Source of the DNA: Panagrolaimus kolymaensis
Lineage: Eukaryota > Nematoda > Chromadorea > Rhabditida > Panagrolaimidae
DNA: 64,000 bases
Direction: 5' to 3'
Assembly: GCA_028622995.1 (NCBI GenBank)
Contig: JAJQJQ010000010.1
Coordinates: forward strand, 2,480,001-2,544,000
Position 1 is the first letter of the stretch, and each line of letters opens with the position of its first letter. Made by a program: the position numbers and the translations under genes. The notes under the pieces were generated by a model, which was not told where the DNA came from, did no database searches, and saw nothing but the letters and a program-made list of their open reading frames with translations. Below are positions 46,101 to 56,004 of the stretch, piece by piece.

Positions 46101-46437
46101 GAGCGAATGAAAAACAGTCCATTAAGCGGAAAATGAACACATTGGCTCTCACTCAATAATAATAAGAATAATGTTAATGGCAAAAACACTTGAAACAACC
46201 AACTATCGTGTGCGCAAAAAAAAAAGAACGAGTATTAATCGGATTTCCTTCAAGCTAATAGAGTGTTTACACAACAGAACACATAGAGCAACTTAAGGTC
46301 AAGAAAATAAAAATAAATTTTTTTTTTAAATGGTATGAAACTTACTATTTTTCTCCAACCATTTCTTCATCGCTATCATCCTCAGAAAAGGACATAAAAT
46401 GACCATATTCTTCCATGGCTAAACTTTCGAGTGACAT
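25166..46437 (-). CDS. mig-10: MIG-10 (RIAM/lamellipodin family) RA-PH actin regulator
   Basis: Links Ras-family GTPases and phosphoinositides to Ena/VASP and actin in cell and axon migration. Exons on -: 46437-46346, 39472-39265, 27216-27004, 26741-26403, 26347-26123, 26068-25520 and 25459-25166. The RA domain starts [18 protein letters not shown]; the PH domain spans [20 protein letters not shown] to [19 protein letters not shown] is an FPPPP-type EVH1 ligand, and [14 protein letters not shown] ends the tail. A TTTTAG acceptor lies 3 bases before the ATG. Two problems: exon 39472-39265 ends in phase 0 but the RA exon needs one preceding base, so at least one exon is missing; and the junction 26403/26347 is one base out of frame (four Gs where three would fit). 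The intron 27217-39264 holds the retroelement. Confidence 0.9.
27251..27680. repeat. Tandem subrepeats at the 3' end of copy A
   Basis: Two related units start at 27361 and 27543 (period 182 bp), each beginning GTCAYAACAGCATTAAGG and sharing GCTGTTAGCTAAGC, TTAGTTTAATGACATT and CGAGATCTTTAAGATTGAA. A shorter diverged unit starts at 27251. Each unit can fold a small hairpin (GCATTA with TAATGC around AGC/GCT). The second unit runs into the ribozyme-like segment. The array recurs in copy B at 32284-32713. Such subrepeats fit the pseudo-LTR-like ends of Penelope elements. Confidence 0.8.
27689..27795 (-). ncRNA. Hammerhead-ribozyme-like motif in non-canonical strand order (copy A)
   Basis: All core pieces are on -. 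Core CTGATGA is 27787-27781 and GAAA is 27697-27694. Helix I: 27795-27788 pairs with 27711-27704 (8 bp, one G.U). Helix II: 27780-27776 with 27702-27698 (GGCCC/GGGCC, including the conserved G10.1-C11.1). Helix III: 27694-27689 with 27718-27713 (ACATCC/GGATGT). The cleavage triplet is GUU (27714-27712), so the cut would fall between 27712 and 27711. Canonical order is CUGAUGA, GAAA, NUH (cyclic); here it is CUGAUGA, NUH, GAAA, with one base linking the outer ends of helices I and II and a 57-nt link from helix II to helix III. Those outer ends lie close together in folded natural hammerheads, so the fold looks feasible. Activity is unproven. Confidence 0.6.
28036..28754 (+). CDS. Antisense gene carried by the retroelement (copy A), ORF1-like candidate
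   Basis: Two exons, 28036-28122 and 28176-28754, give 221 residues; the 53-bp intron has GTATGT and TTTTTTAG ends. It lies on the strand opposite the RT, between the RT stop and the ribozyme-like motif. The N-terminus is basic ([10 protein letters not shown]), then a short helical stretch ([20 protein letters not shown]). The segment from [21 protein letters not shown] to [19 protein letters not shown] and [10 protein letters not shown] has the spacing of the RNA-binding core and C-terminal part of ORF1-type proteins of non-LTR elements. That resemblance is weak and my inference; no family is certain. An identical copy sits at 33069-33787, so it moves with the element. Confidence 0.6.
28853..31630 (-). 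CDS. GIY-YIG endonuclease / reverse transcriptase of the Penelope-like element (copy A)
   Basis: 925 residues from a GTG at 31630; the frame is open back to 31735 with no in-frame ATG before about residue 180. Cys pairs ([12 protein letters not shown] near residue 55, FNCC near 92) precede a GIY-YIG domain with [18 protein letters not shown] and R..eH near residues 98-127. The RT palm follows: [12 protein letters not shown] near 590, motif [13 protein letters not shown] near 660, motif [16 protein letters not shown] near 743, and catalytic YMDD near 783. The RT type and Penelope-specific blocks are clear; the N-terminal nuclease is the permuted, Naiad-type order. All catalytic motifs are intact, so the copy may be active. 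Start codon use is unresolved. Confidence 0.9.
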   Translation of the reverse strand: MPSWWRNRRQEGHPNWFKKTLISKPFNFYKNYITTISKERRKRIIKPFKTTDQEGYKCKKKNCKVCPRLNNRNFVESSVTKDKYLTCKTNKFNCCSNNLVYLLTCKICKKQYVGETKRKLKQRISEHLNNIKNGTEKTVLCQHFINHENNDFEIDVLDNIDLEDRQTRLNTEETWIRLLMTAYPYGLNDNIKAIGNLTNLSLIKEKLDKLPYFNFNFPRIKNTRGNNRKRKKKLNNTSSTEIKNKIITAETNELFQLYYNTSKNIKNKLTKDENTLTFKKNDLKLLSFKTNDKKSRMVTNNFLNISLTHIHPVLDKIKLGKILNKILKENQIILHDNAKFRIIKKCLPPISTKVFNYNQFLNNLTINQVKEINTSKCMCSPEHPYFDNHHKHIITGDINFIKNLNLKKTLKMGTKFRDINIVTKKEIEEEINKVFCQFQNKLIKKYKITNKQALKLEKLWKKEIKKLAKSLFFNLNKNKPIFNQKAKKELENIKKHFIITTADKATNNYAFTCKKLYVESLQKELGWDKENIKGNDTYKISEINLDEVYTKCCILNENRKIKMNCEKEKVIPKIYAIPKLHKTPIKFRFITGASNSGIKELSKKLQQILKHFKNQLKNYCKVIENRTSLKNYWSIKNSQEFIEKIENLTKKDNLKLFCADFNNLFTNLPHTVVIQNISNLIELCFKNSKKEYLKVGYNYCQFREAKENGMENCFTKEDIMDLLIQTLDNSYAKFATIIFKQINGIPQGNNASPEIADLTLTMMEYKYCHNKENQFFVKNIAPSRYMDDIIVINHKNIDFQKIANNIYHESLTLETTHESEFKTNYLDITVELNQGINYNLYNKTDAYTFDVLRYSNYRSNIPTVYKHNIIEGETLRTARVSSNKHNFKNAYENLENLLIRNNYHKETIKKHKNKVLNKHKYFNFI
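31641..31703 (-). other. Short ATG-started upstream ORF before the RT frame
   Basis: Twenty codons ([20 protein letters not shown]) then TAA, ending 11 bases before the GTG that opens the RT ORF. It overlaps the open upstream part of the RT frame in a different phase. It could feed the RT frame by frameshift or reinitiation. This is position-based inference only. Confidence 0.35.
32054..32075 (-). other. GNRA-capped hairpin in the element 5' leader
   Basis: Perfect 9-bp inverted repeat TTGGAATTC / GAATTCCAA. In the element sense the four-base loop reads GAAA, a GNRA tetraloop. It is in the leader of copy A upstream of the GIY-YIG/RT ORF. Role unknown. Confidence 0.55.
32284..32713. repeat. 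Tandem subrepeats at the 3' end of copy B
   Basis: Same array as 27251-27680, shifted by 5,033 bp: units begin at 32284 (diverged), 32394 and 32576. Confidence 0.8.
32722..32828 (-). ncRNA. Hammerhead-like motif in non-canonical strand order (copy B)
   Basis: Identical to 27689-27795 at offset 5,033. Predicted cut between 32745 and 32744 on -. Together with the copy A motif it would bracket exactly 5,033 nt of RNA holding the copy A leader, RT ORF and antisense gene region. Confidence 0.6.
33069..33787 (+). CDS. Antisense gene carried by the retroelement (copy B)
   Basis: Identical to the gene at 28036-28754: exons 33069-33155 and 33209-33787, 221 residues, same intron. It is intact although the RT of this copy is truncated, so its expression would not depend on the RT ORF. 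Confidence 0.6.
33886..36115 (-). pseudogene. 5'-truncated RT of copy B
   Basis: RT domain intact from residue equivalent about 183 of copy A to the same stop, including YMDD, but with no GIY-YIG domain. The reading frame remains open for 28 codons into the flanking mig-10 intron (to 36198), so a chance ATG exists; that N-terminal extension is host intron sequence, not part of the element. Without the nuclease domain it probably cannot nick its target. Confidence 0.8.
36116..39264. other. Remainder of the large mig-10 intron, left side
   Basis: 3.1 kb of A/T-rich intron between the retroelement and the mig-10 exon at 39265. A missing mig-10 exon (length 1 modulo 3) is expected between 27217 and 39264. 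A 24-bp candidate on - near 37540-37565 has an ATCCAG acceptor and a GTGTAT donor, but its length does not fix the phase. Nothing else is convincing. Confidence 0.45.
39473..46345. other. First coding intron of mig-10
   Basis: 6.9 kb with many A and T runs and short microsatellites (for example GATA-type near 39855 and CATA near 39905). I see no gene, RNA or transposon in it. Long first introns of neuronal genes often hold enhancers; none is identified. Confidence 0.5.
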
Positions 46438-47384
46438 GATCTAAAATTTATTTTTATTTATAACTTATAATTTTTTTTATAACGGCGAGTTAAAAAAAAT
46501 ACACAAAAACCCGAGAAATAATGAGATAAAGCATCCTAAAACAGCATCCAAAATATTTTTATTTTTATGGGACAATATGGTTTGTAAAAAAGCTTGGGCC
46601 AATTTCAATAGGAAACAAGATAATTTAGTTTAAGCTTTTTTTGTCTTGTTCCCCTTCTGCTGCTGTAAAGCCTCAATCCCTTCTAACTGCGCGGATCATT
46701 AGCTAAAGACAATTGTAATACTGCTGCTTCAACCGCAACAGTAGCAGTGGAGAAGCGGCATCTTAATAGCATTCATTCATTTGGGTGTTTTTCATTGAAA
46801 ATGAATGCCGAAACAACAACAAAAAAAAATAAAGCTTTTGAATTAAACTCGAAAATGAAAAAAATAATATGAAAAAATGAAAGCAAAAAATTTGAATGAT
46901 ACTATTTTTTCTTAAATTTTTAAGATTACGATTTACGAGAAAAAAGAAGCAACTATAATATGGAAAATAAAAATAATTTTTTTATAGTTGTGTTCGTTAT
47001 TCTTTTTTTATTTTTCTAATTTAAGCTTTAAAAAATCCAGAGAAAAAAAAGGAATGGGAGTAAATGACCAGTGGTCAAAATGTTGAATGAAATACTTCTT
47101 CTCCTTCTTCTTTTTTTGAAAGCGATATCATCATTGCACGTCTCAAGAGAGTTACTTTTTTTCCTTCTTGCAACTATAGTAAAAAAACGGAACACATATT
47201 CTTTCTTGTTAAGCCTATCTGTATTTTTTTGCATTCAAGATAAAAAGAAAAAGAAAAAAGATATTATTATTTTTTTATTCATCTAAAAAGAAAAATAGTA
47301 AAGTAAAAAAGATTTTTTTAACAACAAAAAAATATTACAAAATAATTCAGTGAATTAAAACAATAAATGTTTTATTATGTTCGT
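46438..47384. other. Intergenic region upstream of mig-10
   Basis: About 950 bp holding the mig-10 leader region and the 3' flank of the next - gene. No coding signal. Confidence 0.5.
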
Positions 47385-47893
47385 TTAGTTGTTATTATTA
47401 TTATTTTGTTGTTTACCATTTTTTTTATTCTTCTTTTTTCCGCCACCACCATTTTGTTGTTGATGCTTCTTGCCTTTACGTCCTCGTTTGTTGTTTTTAC
47501 GCCGTTGTTTTTCGCCATCTTTACGTCCTTTGGAACCTCGGGGAAGGCGTACAGCAGATAAAGAAGTATCAATGATGGGTTCCTAAAAGGTGATGATTTA
47601 AAACCAGATAGATAGATTTTTATAAAGACTTTAAGTTTGTAAAATTGGATAAAATTATTAGACTAGTTTAAACCAGATTTTTGTGATAAAAAAAATCTGA
47701 TCAAAATGGCAAAAACAGAGGTGACCATTTTTGAAAAAAGTTTCTATAGGTTTCAAATTTAAATATAAATAACCTGTTGGAAATGATTAAGATCATTTGA
47801 AGATTTTTCTATGGCATGGGAGGTTCGAGAAGGAAAAGCAAAAATCATTTGTACAACAATTGCAATAATTAAAAGGCTAATTAAGTGTTTCAT
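47385..47893 (-). CDS. Small secreted basic Lys/Arg/Asn/Gln-rich protein
   Basis: Exons 47893-47774 and 47582-47385 give 105 residues. Residues 1-19 (MKHLISLLIIAIVVQMIFA) are a signal peptide. The mature chain begins FPSRTSH; after exon 2 it becomes strongly basic (RLPRGSKGRKDGEKQRRKNN, then Gly/Lys/Gln repeats) and ends in an Asn run. No cysteine and no domain. A TTTTTAG acceptor 13 bases before the ATG suggests trans-splicing. RGSKGRK and KQRRK could be processing sites of a propeptide, but this is speculation. Confidence 0.7.
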
Positions 47894-48523
47894 TTCTGCT
47901 TCTTTCCTAAAAACAACATTTTTATTTAGCATAAATAAGGGCTCTCAAATGTCTTTAAAATAAAAAAAATTAGATAAGTCAAGAAGATGAAGAAAAAAAT
48001 AACGAATAATAAAACAGCAAAAAGGCAAGGCGAAAACATAAAGCATTCAAATACAATTCTTTCTACTCTACGATTTTTTTATTTTGCTTCAAAAAAAATA
48101 TTTTTGGGCGTACAATTTACATACAATACAATACATTCATACACTTTTTCGGTGTTGAGCTTTTGATGATGTGGTTGGTATTTTCTTTCTTTGCACTCGG
48201 ACTCTTTTCTTTCTTCGTGTTCTAAAAAAGGTTTTGACCTCGTCGGACAACAACAACAATGCGGTTTGGTCAGTGCGCTTTTTCTTCTTCTCCCTTTTTT
48301 GACCAATGGAAAGTAAAGAAAAAAAGGTCAATCATGAATGAAAATATAAAAAGAAAATATGAATAAATCATAGTTTTTTGTTTCTTTATTGATCGCAAAA
48401 AAATATTACTACAAAAGAAGAGAAAAAATATAAAACAATAAGGAACTATTTATTCGAAAGAATTTAGTTTTTTTAGCAAAAAAATACTACAAGCATTTGG
48501 ATTTTTTGAATTTTTCGAAGCAT
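47894..48523. other. Intergenic region
   Basis: 630 bp between two - genes for secreted proteins, A/T-rich, with no recognised feature. Confidence 0.5.
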
Positions 48524-49048
48524 CTATTTACCATAGTAATAGTAATATGGGTAAGTGTAATAATATGGATAATAAAGATAATAAGCTTGTTGTCCGGTTG
48601 TACCAGCTGAGCCACTAGTGGCTGATGGATCATATTGTTGTTGATTGGCATATTGGCCGCTTTGGGTATTACTGTATTGAGTTTGTTGTTGGGGATAACC
48701 GCTCTAAAATCATGAGTTCAAGTTTCTGTATTTAATTGAAGTTTCTTTCAAACCTGTGTATTTTGTTGTTGATCATTACCATAAGTATATTGAGAAGATG
48801 GATAACCTTGTTGTTGTTGATTTGTCGTTAATTGTTGAGCTGCATTTTGATTTGTCTGAGATGTTTGGGCATTACTACTTGTTGTGGGATAATAATAATA
48901 TACGGGATAATAAAGCTAAACAAAAGCCCCAAAGCATAAACACAAAATGCACACATAAAAGCATTAAAAAAAGTAAACTCACGTATTGTGCTTGAATTGA
49001 AACTGCAAATGCAAGAACCACCAAACAGACAAGAGACAAAGCTTGCAT
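48524..49048 (-). CDS. Small secreted Tyr/Gln-rich protein
   Basis: Exons 49048-48983, 48915-48754 and 48703-48524 give 135 residues. Residues 1-20 (MQALSLVCLVVLAFAVSIQA) are a signal peptide. The mature chain starts and ends with tyrosine/proline blocks (LYYPVYYYYPTTSS near the start, a YPYYY-type run before the C-terminal GK) around a Gln/Asn/Ser/Thr-rich centre. Such chains occur in cuticle, eggshell or silk-like matrix proteins, where Tyr can be cross-linked; the C-terminal GK could also be an amidation remnant. No homolog is recognised. Confidence 0.7.
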
Positions 49049-49916
49049 TATTGTTAATGCTTACTTTTTTCTTTGCCAGTAAACTAATAATTCAAAAACT
49101 TTTTTTCCATTGCTTATATACTCCATCAAATAGCAAATAGTAACTTTTGCCAGTAACGGCATGTTTACAAACTTTAAGGTTTCAAGGGTTGAATTCTTTT
49201 TTTTTCATCAAGTTCATTCCTGCTGCATTGAAAACGTGGATTAGCAAAGGCGCTAAACGGTAAACTTTATTTGCATTTGTTGAAATTAAAAAAAATGCGA
49301 ACTAAATGCACAAATAATTCAATGAATTGAAAGTTTTTTTGTAGAAGTAAAAAAACTTGTTATTTGATTTTTTATTCTTTTTTTGCTGAAGCATAAAGTT
49401 AAAAAAATAACATTTTTAATGTTTGCTTGCGTTTTATTTTTATTTCTTAGAAAACTCAAACATCAAATAAATTTTTATTCAGAATTTTAGCAACCAAAAA
49501 GAACCTTAGTTTTTTGCAAAATTAATTCAGTAGTTCGATTTTATTTACATGTGTTTTATTAGAAGAGAACATGAATAATAAAGAATTTGATATTTGGGAG
49601 AAATCACGCAATAAAAAAGAAAAGGAATACTAACGTCGTAGTATTTATAGCTGATGAGATGAGTAATATTGGCCCGAATAACAAATGAAATATGAATGAA
49701 TATGGGATAATAAATACAAAAATGAAAGCACGAGAAACAACCAAAAAAATCATGAAAAAGAAGCAAGAAAAGGCAACACAAAGTTTGAAGGCTCTTTTGT
49801 ATTTCACAACGAAAAGATATCCCATCATTTTTTTGAAACTTCGGTAATCCATCCTTTTTTTTCATTTCTAACTGTGATTTTACGTTTGACCTCACCTTTA
49901 ATCGTTTTGTTATTTT
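49049..49916. other. Divergent intergenic region
   Basis: 868 bp between the Tyr/Gln-rich gene (-) and the Tudor-like gene (+); likely holds both promoters. No other signal. Minus ORFs here (49545-49895) are Phe/Ile-rich chance frames. Confidence 0.5.
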
Positions 49917-51507
49917 ATGACGATGATGTCTTCTTCTGATGATGATTCTACTCTTCTGTAAGGTTATTAGTTTTAGTACCTTTTTATATTAGTATTTTTT
50001 AGGAATGATGATGTCGAAAAATGGTACAATCAAAAGTTTATTATACCTATTCATCAACGTCCTGATCGTATTTGCAAAGATGTACCATTTCGAACATATC
50101 ACTCAGCGCAAATAGCATCACCAGCAACATATATTAAGTTCCTGAAAGAAATGGAAAAATCAACGAGTCGTCTTGATTTCTTGTTTTGGTTATTTGATAT
50201 CATTTGCTCTGGATATGATGCTGATGAATGGGGAAGTTTCTGTATTTCATGTAAAGAATTGGATTTGCTTGCGTATGTTAAAACTTCGTTCTTTACATGT
50301 TATATCATCATTTTTAGACAGTCGCATTTTCCTCTATTAAAAGTGTATTTGGCATATTGTGATGGACCTGCATATGATTTAAAGCTTTCTAAACATATTA
50401 AAGCACATTATCCGTATCTAGTAACCGATGGGGGTGAAACTCTTCTTACTTTCGAATCAAAGGACCACGCTCTTGTCAGATATCGGAACAAAGAATTTCA
50501 ACTAATTTCTGAAGAAAAGAAACTTCATAACATGCTCTCTAAAAATCTGGTAAGTAATTTATGAAAATGTTGCTTTTGCTTGGAGTAATTACCCTCGCTG
50601 TTACTTCTAATCGTCTGTTTTTATATCAGCGATAATAAAAGAATGTGTTGTTAGATCGCTTAAGCATTATTAATGTTAACTTTCTTTTCAGTTTCTCATT
50701 AATCCTATGGAAGGTCTTACTGATGCTGATTTTCTTGTAAGCTTTCTTACTTTCGTCGCAACAATATAGCCATATTTTAAAGCAAAACCCTCCTGAACCA
50801 AATTATGAAGATGAAGATTTTGGAACTGATGAAGAAGACTTACTTTACATGATGTATCACAGTAATCTATTAACTTATAATGGTCCGATGAAAGATTCAT
50901 ACGATTGCATTTTGGAAAATAAGAATGACTACAAAAAAATGCAAGTTAATGCGAAGTTAAAGTGAGTGTTCTTAATAATGACCATAGTTAATGTTTGTAT
51001 TTACAGATCAATCAATTTTAATAGACTTCTTCCACTTCAAGTTGAAAACCTGGATGCAATGCATGGAAGCAAAGAAATTGTGCTAGTTAGATTATCAACT
51101 GGGCGATTCAAACGCGTAATGATCTTAGGTCCAGCATCTTCTAATCCGGTTTCAAATGTTTGTGTATATTTCGTCGACGAAGGCATATTCCAAGAAGGTC
51201 CTAAACAAAATTTCTATTTTTATGATTTTGGTAAAGAAAACTTTCCAACATTGAGTGTAATTGTTCCTCGAAATGTAACTTTTTCGCTATCTCTTTATCA
51301 ACTAACTTATTAACTTTTTAGGAGCTTCCTGAAGATCTCAAAGTAGGTGATATGTTCGTAACTGGTGAAAATGGTAAATATGTGTGCTGTGGTCGTGTAC
51401 CTGAACAAAGTTTTGAAACCTTTCTTCGTGTTGATGATGGCGATACTGTAGCCGAAGATATTGAATTCGATTGGTCTTGCGGTTTTGAAGAAGTTACTTT
51501 TCAATGA
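49917..51507 (+). CDS. Tudor-like protein
   Basis: Seven exons (49917-49957, 50003-50272, 50318-50549, 50692-50736, 50783-50961, 51007-51256, 51322-51507) give a 400-residue frame. In the first third, AQIASPATYIKFLKEMEK has the SP..f...l pattern that opens extended Tudor domains. Later, VLVRLSTGRFKRVMIL, then VCVYFVDEG, has the barrel pattern of a Tudor fold (v.a....g.w+Ra.i......V.f.D.G). Acidic YEDEDFGTDEEDLL sits between. Extended Tudor proteins bind methyl-Arg/Lys tails of Piwi-pathway or RNP proteins in germ cells. Aromatic cage residues are not clear, so this is a structural-pattern guess. The 50737-50782 intron was set at 46 bp because the earlier AG breaks the frame. Confidence 0.5.
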
Positions 51508-51969
51508 GTTGCTTAAGCTGTAACATTTTATGTTCTTTTTTCTCTCTTTTGTTTCTCATGTTGTACATATTCTATTGTCTTTATTGTCTTACTTTTTTAT
51601 ATTTTTGTACAAACTTTTGTAAAATAAAAATTTTCCTTTTAATCAGATGTGTCATAGCAACTAAGATTACAACTCACTTTTGTTTTATTAAAACAAAAAA
51701 GAGGATGAATCTTCATCATAGCTTTTAATCCTTTATTGATATATCAAAAAACTAATCATAGTAAACTATTTATGAAGCAGATAAACAATATGATGTTGGA
51801 AAGTGATGGAATAGGAAGATAAAGATAACGGTGAAAGATTCGTGCGAAAACTTCACTGATTTGCATTCTTACTGTAGAAGCCTTTTGCAGCAAGCAATAC
51901 GTAATTGCCTTTCTTTTATCCTTATCAAAACTATAACAAGTTATCTAAGTTATTCAAAGCTTTATCACG
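51508..51969. other. Intergenic region
   Basis: 462 bp between two + genes, A/T-rich, with an AATAAAA at about 51622 that could end the upstream mRNA. Nothing else. Confidence 0.5.
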
Positions 51970-53056
51970 ATGTCGAAATTCTCCATTTTTGACAAAACTA
52001 AATTTCTTATAGATCGAAAAATTGGAAGAGGTAAGTTCTTTTACAAGTGAAGATTTACTTTAATGTTTATAACTTTATTCATTGAGAAACTAAAGCTTAA
52101 GCCAATAGGAATAAATAAAGCATTTTTTGTTTGTTAGATTAAAGCTTAAAATTGCAAAAGTATATAAATTTTTTAGGTAGTTTTGGACATATATCAGTTT
52201 ATCGTGATCTCATAAGTGGTCTACGTGTGGCTGTTAAAGAACAAGCCCTTCACAGTGGCTCAAAAATGGAAGCAGAAGTATTGATGAATGTCAAAAGTGA
52301 AAGGGTAATCAAGTATCTGGATCATCTAGAAAAAGATGGAACCCTCTTTATCATAATGGAACTCGCTGATGGGGATCTGTTTCAACTCATTCTTTATAAT
52401 GGTCCATCGAAAACTCCGCTAAAATTTTGGAATTTGGCATATCAACTTGCTGAAGGTATTCACGCTATTCATGATGCTGGTTATATTCATAGAGATCTGA
52501 AACCTTCAAATATCCTGATCAAAAATAACAAACTCAAAATAGCTGATTTCGGGTTATCTGCTCGAATTTCACGAAAGGAATCACAAAAGGTATGCTTCAT
52601 TTTATTTAAGCTATGATAACCCAAATTTATAGGTTGGAACTATATATATAAGAGCGCCGGAAATGTTCTTCGATGGATCGTATACTGAAAAGGTTGACAT
52701 TTGGAGCCTTGGATGCGTATTTATTTTTATTTCAACCGGCCTCCTTCCATTCCAGGATTGTGAAGAAACACGAATATCAATTGGAAAAAGTGTTGGATAT
52801 CGAGCTGAAACATATTATCTGAAGTACTATCGAAGCTATCCTCAAACATATCCAGAACGTCCCGCTTTTCCTAAGCTAAAAATTGACATTGGGAGAACCA
52901 ATTGGTTGGCCATTGATGTATGTTTAACTTTCTTGCAATTTTTCCATTAAAGCTTTTTGTTTTTAGGGTTGCTTGAAAACAGATCCAGCTTCACGATATG
53001 ATTCACATGAACTTCTTCAGCGATTGAACAAATTTCCTTACAAATCTGAATTATAA
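51970..53056 (+). CDS. Small Ser/Thr protein kinase
   Basis: Exons 51970-52030, 52177-52589, 52633-52917 and 52967-53056 give 282 residues, a bare kinase domain. Visible motifs: glycine loop GRGSFGHISV (residues about 19-28), VAVKEQ with the catalytic Lys, alpha-C Glu in KMEAEVL, HRDLKPSN with the catalytic Asp, DFG, RAPEM, and DIWSLGC. It therefore should be active. HRDLKPSN indicates Ser/Thr specificity. No extra domain, signal peptide or coiled coil; the subfamily cannot be assigned from memory. It follows the Tudor-like gene on the same strand. Confidence 0.85.
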
Positions 53057-53372
53057 TCAAAGTTTTCTGTTATCGTATTTTTATGTTTTATTGTATTGTA
53101 TGTACATATTAATGTTACTTGTTAATAAATCTTTATTTGAAAAAGTTATTTTTGTGGAATATCAGAAGTCATTAAGCTATTAGAAATTTAAAAGTTAACG
53201 TTTTTATTCAATTAGCTATAAGAAAGACAAACATATGTATTTATGACCCGAAGCTTGCACGAATCAATGCTATCACCAACAATAAAACTCTAAATCCACC
53301 CAAAAATGCAAAACATATATATACAACATAACCGAATGATAAAAGAATATGATATTTTAGAGTTAGTTCAGC
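53057..53372. other. Convergent 3' flanks
   Basis: 316 bp between the kinase gene (+) and the SWEET gene (-); contains an AATAAA at about 53124. Nothing else. Confidence 0.5.
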
Positions 53373-54181
53373 TTAAAGCACTTCATCAGGACCTTTGTTG
53401 ACGAGATTTGCGTATGTTGTTGATGGAAATATAACAAATAAAGATAATTGAATGGTTGATATGATTACAGCAACAATATTTGGCATCTAAAATGGCAAGA
53501 ATATGTAAAAGTCACGTGGCTAATGAACCAACTTTAATATAAAAATCATCAACGAGGAATCCATAAAGCAGCCATTGAACTGATACTACCATATTGGCAA
53601 CGCAGAGAGCGAATGGAAGGCTTTCGGTGCTTTTTGTACGAATCACGGTTCCCTGAAAATGATTGAATAGTTAGTAGTTTACGGAAAAAGAGACATACAA
53701 TGTCAGCAAGAGGCGAACCAATAGTTGCAATATTGAGTATCATACAAATGGATCCAAGGATATTTTGCTTTTCTTCCAATGGACGTTCAGTATTGACATA
53801 CCACAAAGTTGTAGCACAAGCGACTACCACGAGAATGATGTACTTGTTCACTTTTCGCTATAATAATATTACTAAAAGAAGAAACCGATAAAAAAAAAGT
53901 AAACTAACCTTTATTCGAGTACTAATGTAATAGTAAAAAAGATAAACAACTTGAAAAGCGAAGCCAACACCATTGACAAATTTGATGGTCATATCATGCC
54001 TTGTCCATCCATAACCAAACATACAAGCACAACCAATGCAGGTTAAAAAGAAAGGTGCAATACTTGTTCCATCAGTGGATCCACGTTGATGAATTCGTCG
54101 ACAAATTGAGATTCCACATAAAAAGAGACCAATAGTTGAAACGGTTGCAGTTATGGATAAAATATCAACAAATGTATACAT
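53373..54181 (-). CDS. SWEET-family sugar transporter
   Basis: Exons 54181-53909, 53857-53699, 53652-53533 and 53486-53373 give 221 residues, the usual SWEET length. Two MtN3/saliva triple-helix repeats are visible: the first with STDGTSIAPFFLTCIGCACMFGYGW, the second with STESLPFALCVANMVVSVQW and the linker LNIATIGSPLADI between. Seven membrane segments are expected. SWEETs move sugars across membranes along the gradient; C. elegans has a family of swt genes. Substrate cannot be read from sequence. Confidence 0.92.
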
Positions 54182-56004
54182 TATTTTGTTATGTCAAATT
54201 AAGCAATCAATTATGAAGTTATTATTGATGTTGAGGAATTTTTGTTTGTAGTTTCACTTCTTTCTTTTTTTGCATCAATCAAAAACAACAAACAAAAAAC
54301 ACGAATGCTAAAAAAAAGTTTTGCATAAGAATAACACTTTTTCTTTTCAAGAGTGAGTTTAGCAAGCAATAAATGGAAATATCGCGCAAGAAAAAAAAGA
54401 AAAATGAAAGAAGAAAGACATTGGAAAAATCCATCCATTATTCAATTTGATCGCCGCGGATCGTGAGAGTGGTTGTTATTGTCGTCGGACTTCTTGCTGC
54501 TATTGACTAAAAGAAGAGACCAAAAATTGTTCGATAAAAAAAAACTTTTCAACCATTTTTTTTTTACAAAAGAAAACAAGCTTTTCGATGATCAATAGTT
54601 TGACAAAAAAAAACAATGAAAAAACAAGCTTTTTTCCTTATTTTTGCTGCGCCAACCAGCAATGCTTGGTGTAACTCATGTCGTGTTTTTTTTTGTTTTG
54701 TTTTTTCCTCCTCCTCCGTTTCCACGTTTTTGTTTTTTTTGTTTGACATAATTACATAGCCCTTACCATTTTATTTATGTATTATTATTATTGATACATA
54801 CAAAGAAACAAAAATAAATATAAATAATTCAAGATATTAACGAAGAAGAAAAAATAAATACACTCTCATTTTTGCAGATTCTTTTTTTTGCTATTATGAA
54901 AAGAGTAAAAAAATAATATTGTAGCTATAAACACATATGAGTAAAAAATTAAAAAAAGCGATATATAGTATTAAGGCCACAAGGCATAGCGTATCTGAGT
55001 TTTTTTTAAAACAAAATTAAAGATCATGCACAATTATTTTATAACATATTTTTTTCATTTTCATTATTGAAAATGTGAAGTACAGTAGAGTAAAATAATA
55101 AGGTGAAAACAAATATATATATGAATAAAGTTTCAATGACAAAATTAATTATAAACAATTTTTGATAATTATTTTCTGTAGACGAAAATGAGGAAGATAA
55201 TATTTCTAATATTTAAAAAAATACTAATTATTCACAACTTTTTTTAAATCTTTGCGCAAATTTCATTGTTTTTATATGTATAAAAAAGATTTCTACAAAT
55301 TAAGAAGATAAAAATAAAGCTAAGCAATTAAACTACATCTGGAACATGGGAATAAAATGATAAGAGAGAGAGAAGTGTGAGTAGATATAAATTTTTTTGG
55401 GATGCTTTCCATACTTTTTAGAAAAATAGTCACCGTTTAAAAAAGGAGTAAAAAACCGAGGAAGAGAGAAAAAATTAATATGGATACCATCACTTTTTTT
55501 AGTTTAGTTGATATAAGTTGAACTTAAATAAATAAATGTACAAAAGGAATGAACAGATTTAGAAGAAAAAATTATTACATGGATTATTAATTTTTGAAAA
55601 ATGGCATCATTTATAACAAATTTGCGCAAAGCTCATTATAATATTATTATTAGTCGGAATAAAAGAAAAAAAGAGGAAGGAAGATAATATGCATATAGTT
55701 TTTAAGGAAGAAAAACAAATTACAAAAATAAATACCAAATAATAAATTCAAATTAATACCCGTAATTTAAATGCTTAATATTCCTCAGTTTATATATCTG
55801 TGGTTAACCGTAAATGTTTTTGATTTGGTCTTTTTTAGGGCAGATATTAAAAAAATATATTATTAAAAAGTTAAAGAAAAAAAAATTAACCACAAAGATG
55901 ATGGCTCTTGCGAAACGATGATGACATCTCTTACATTAGATAAATAAAGGCAGACGAAGGTAAAAATTTGCGGAGAAAAAAGAGAAAAGGAAAATTTTTA
56001 AAAA
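54182..56004. other. Intergenic region
   Basis: 1.8 kb of A/T-rich DNA between the SWEET gene and the 3' end of the MEIOC-like gene (both -). No coding, RNA or repeat signal recognised. Confidence 0.5.
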
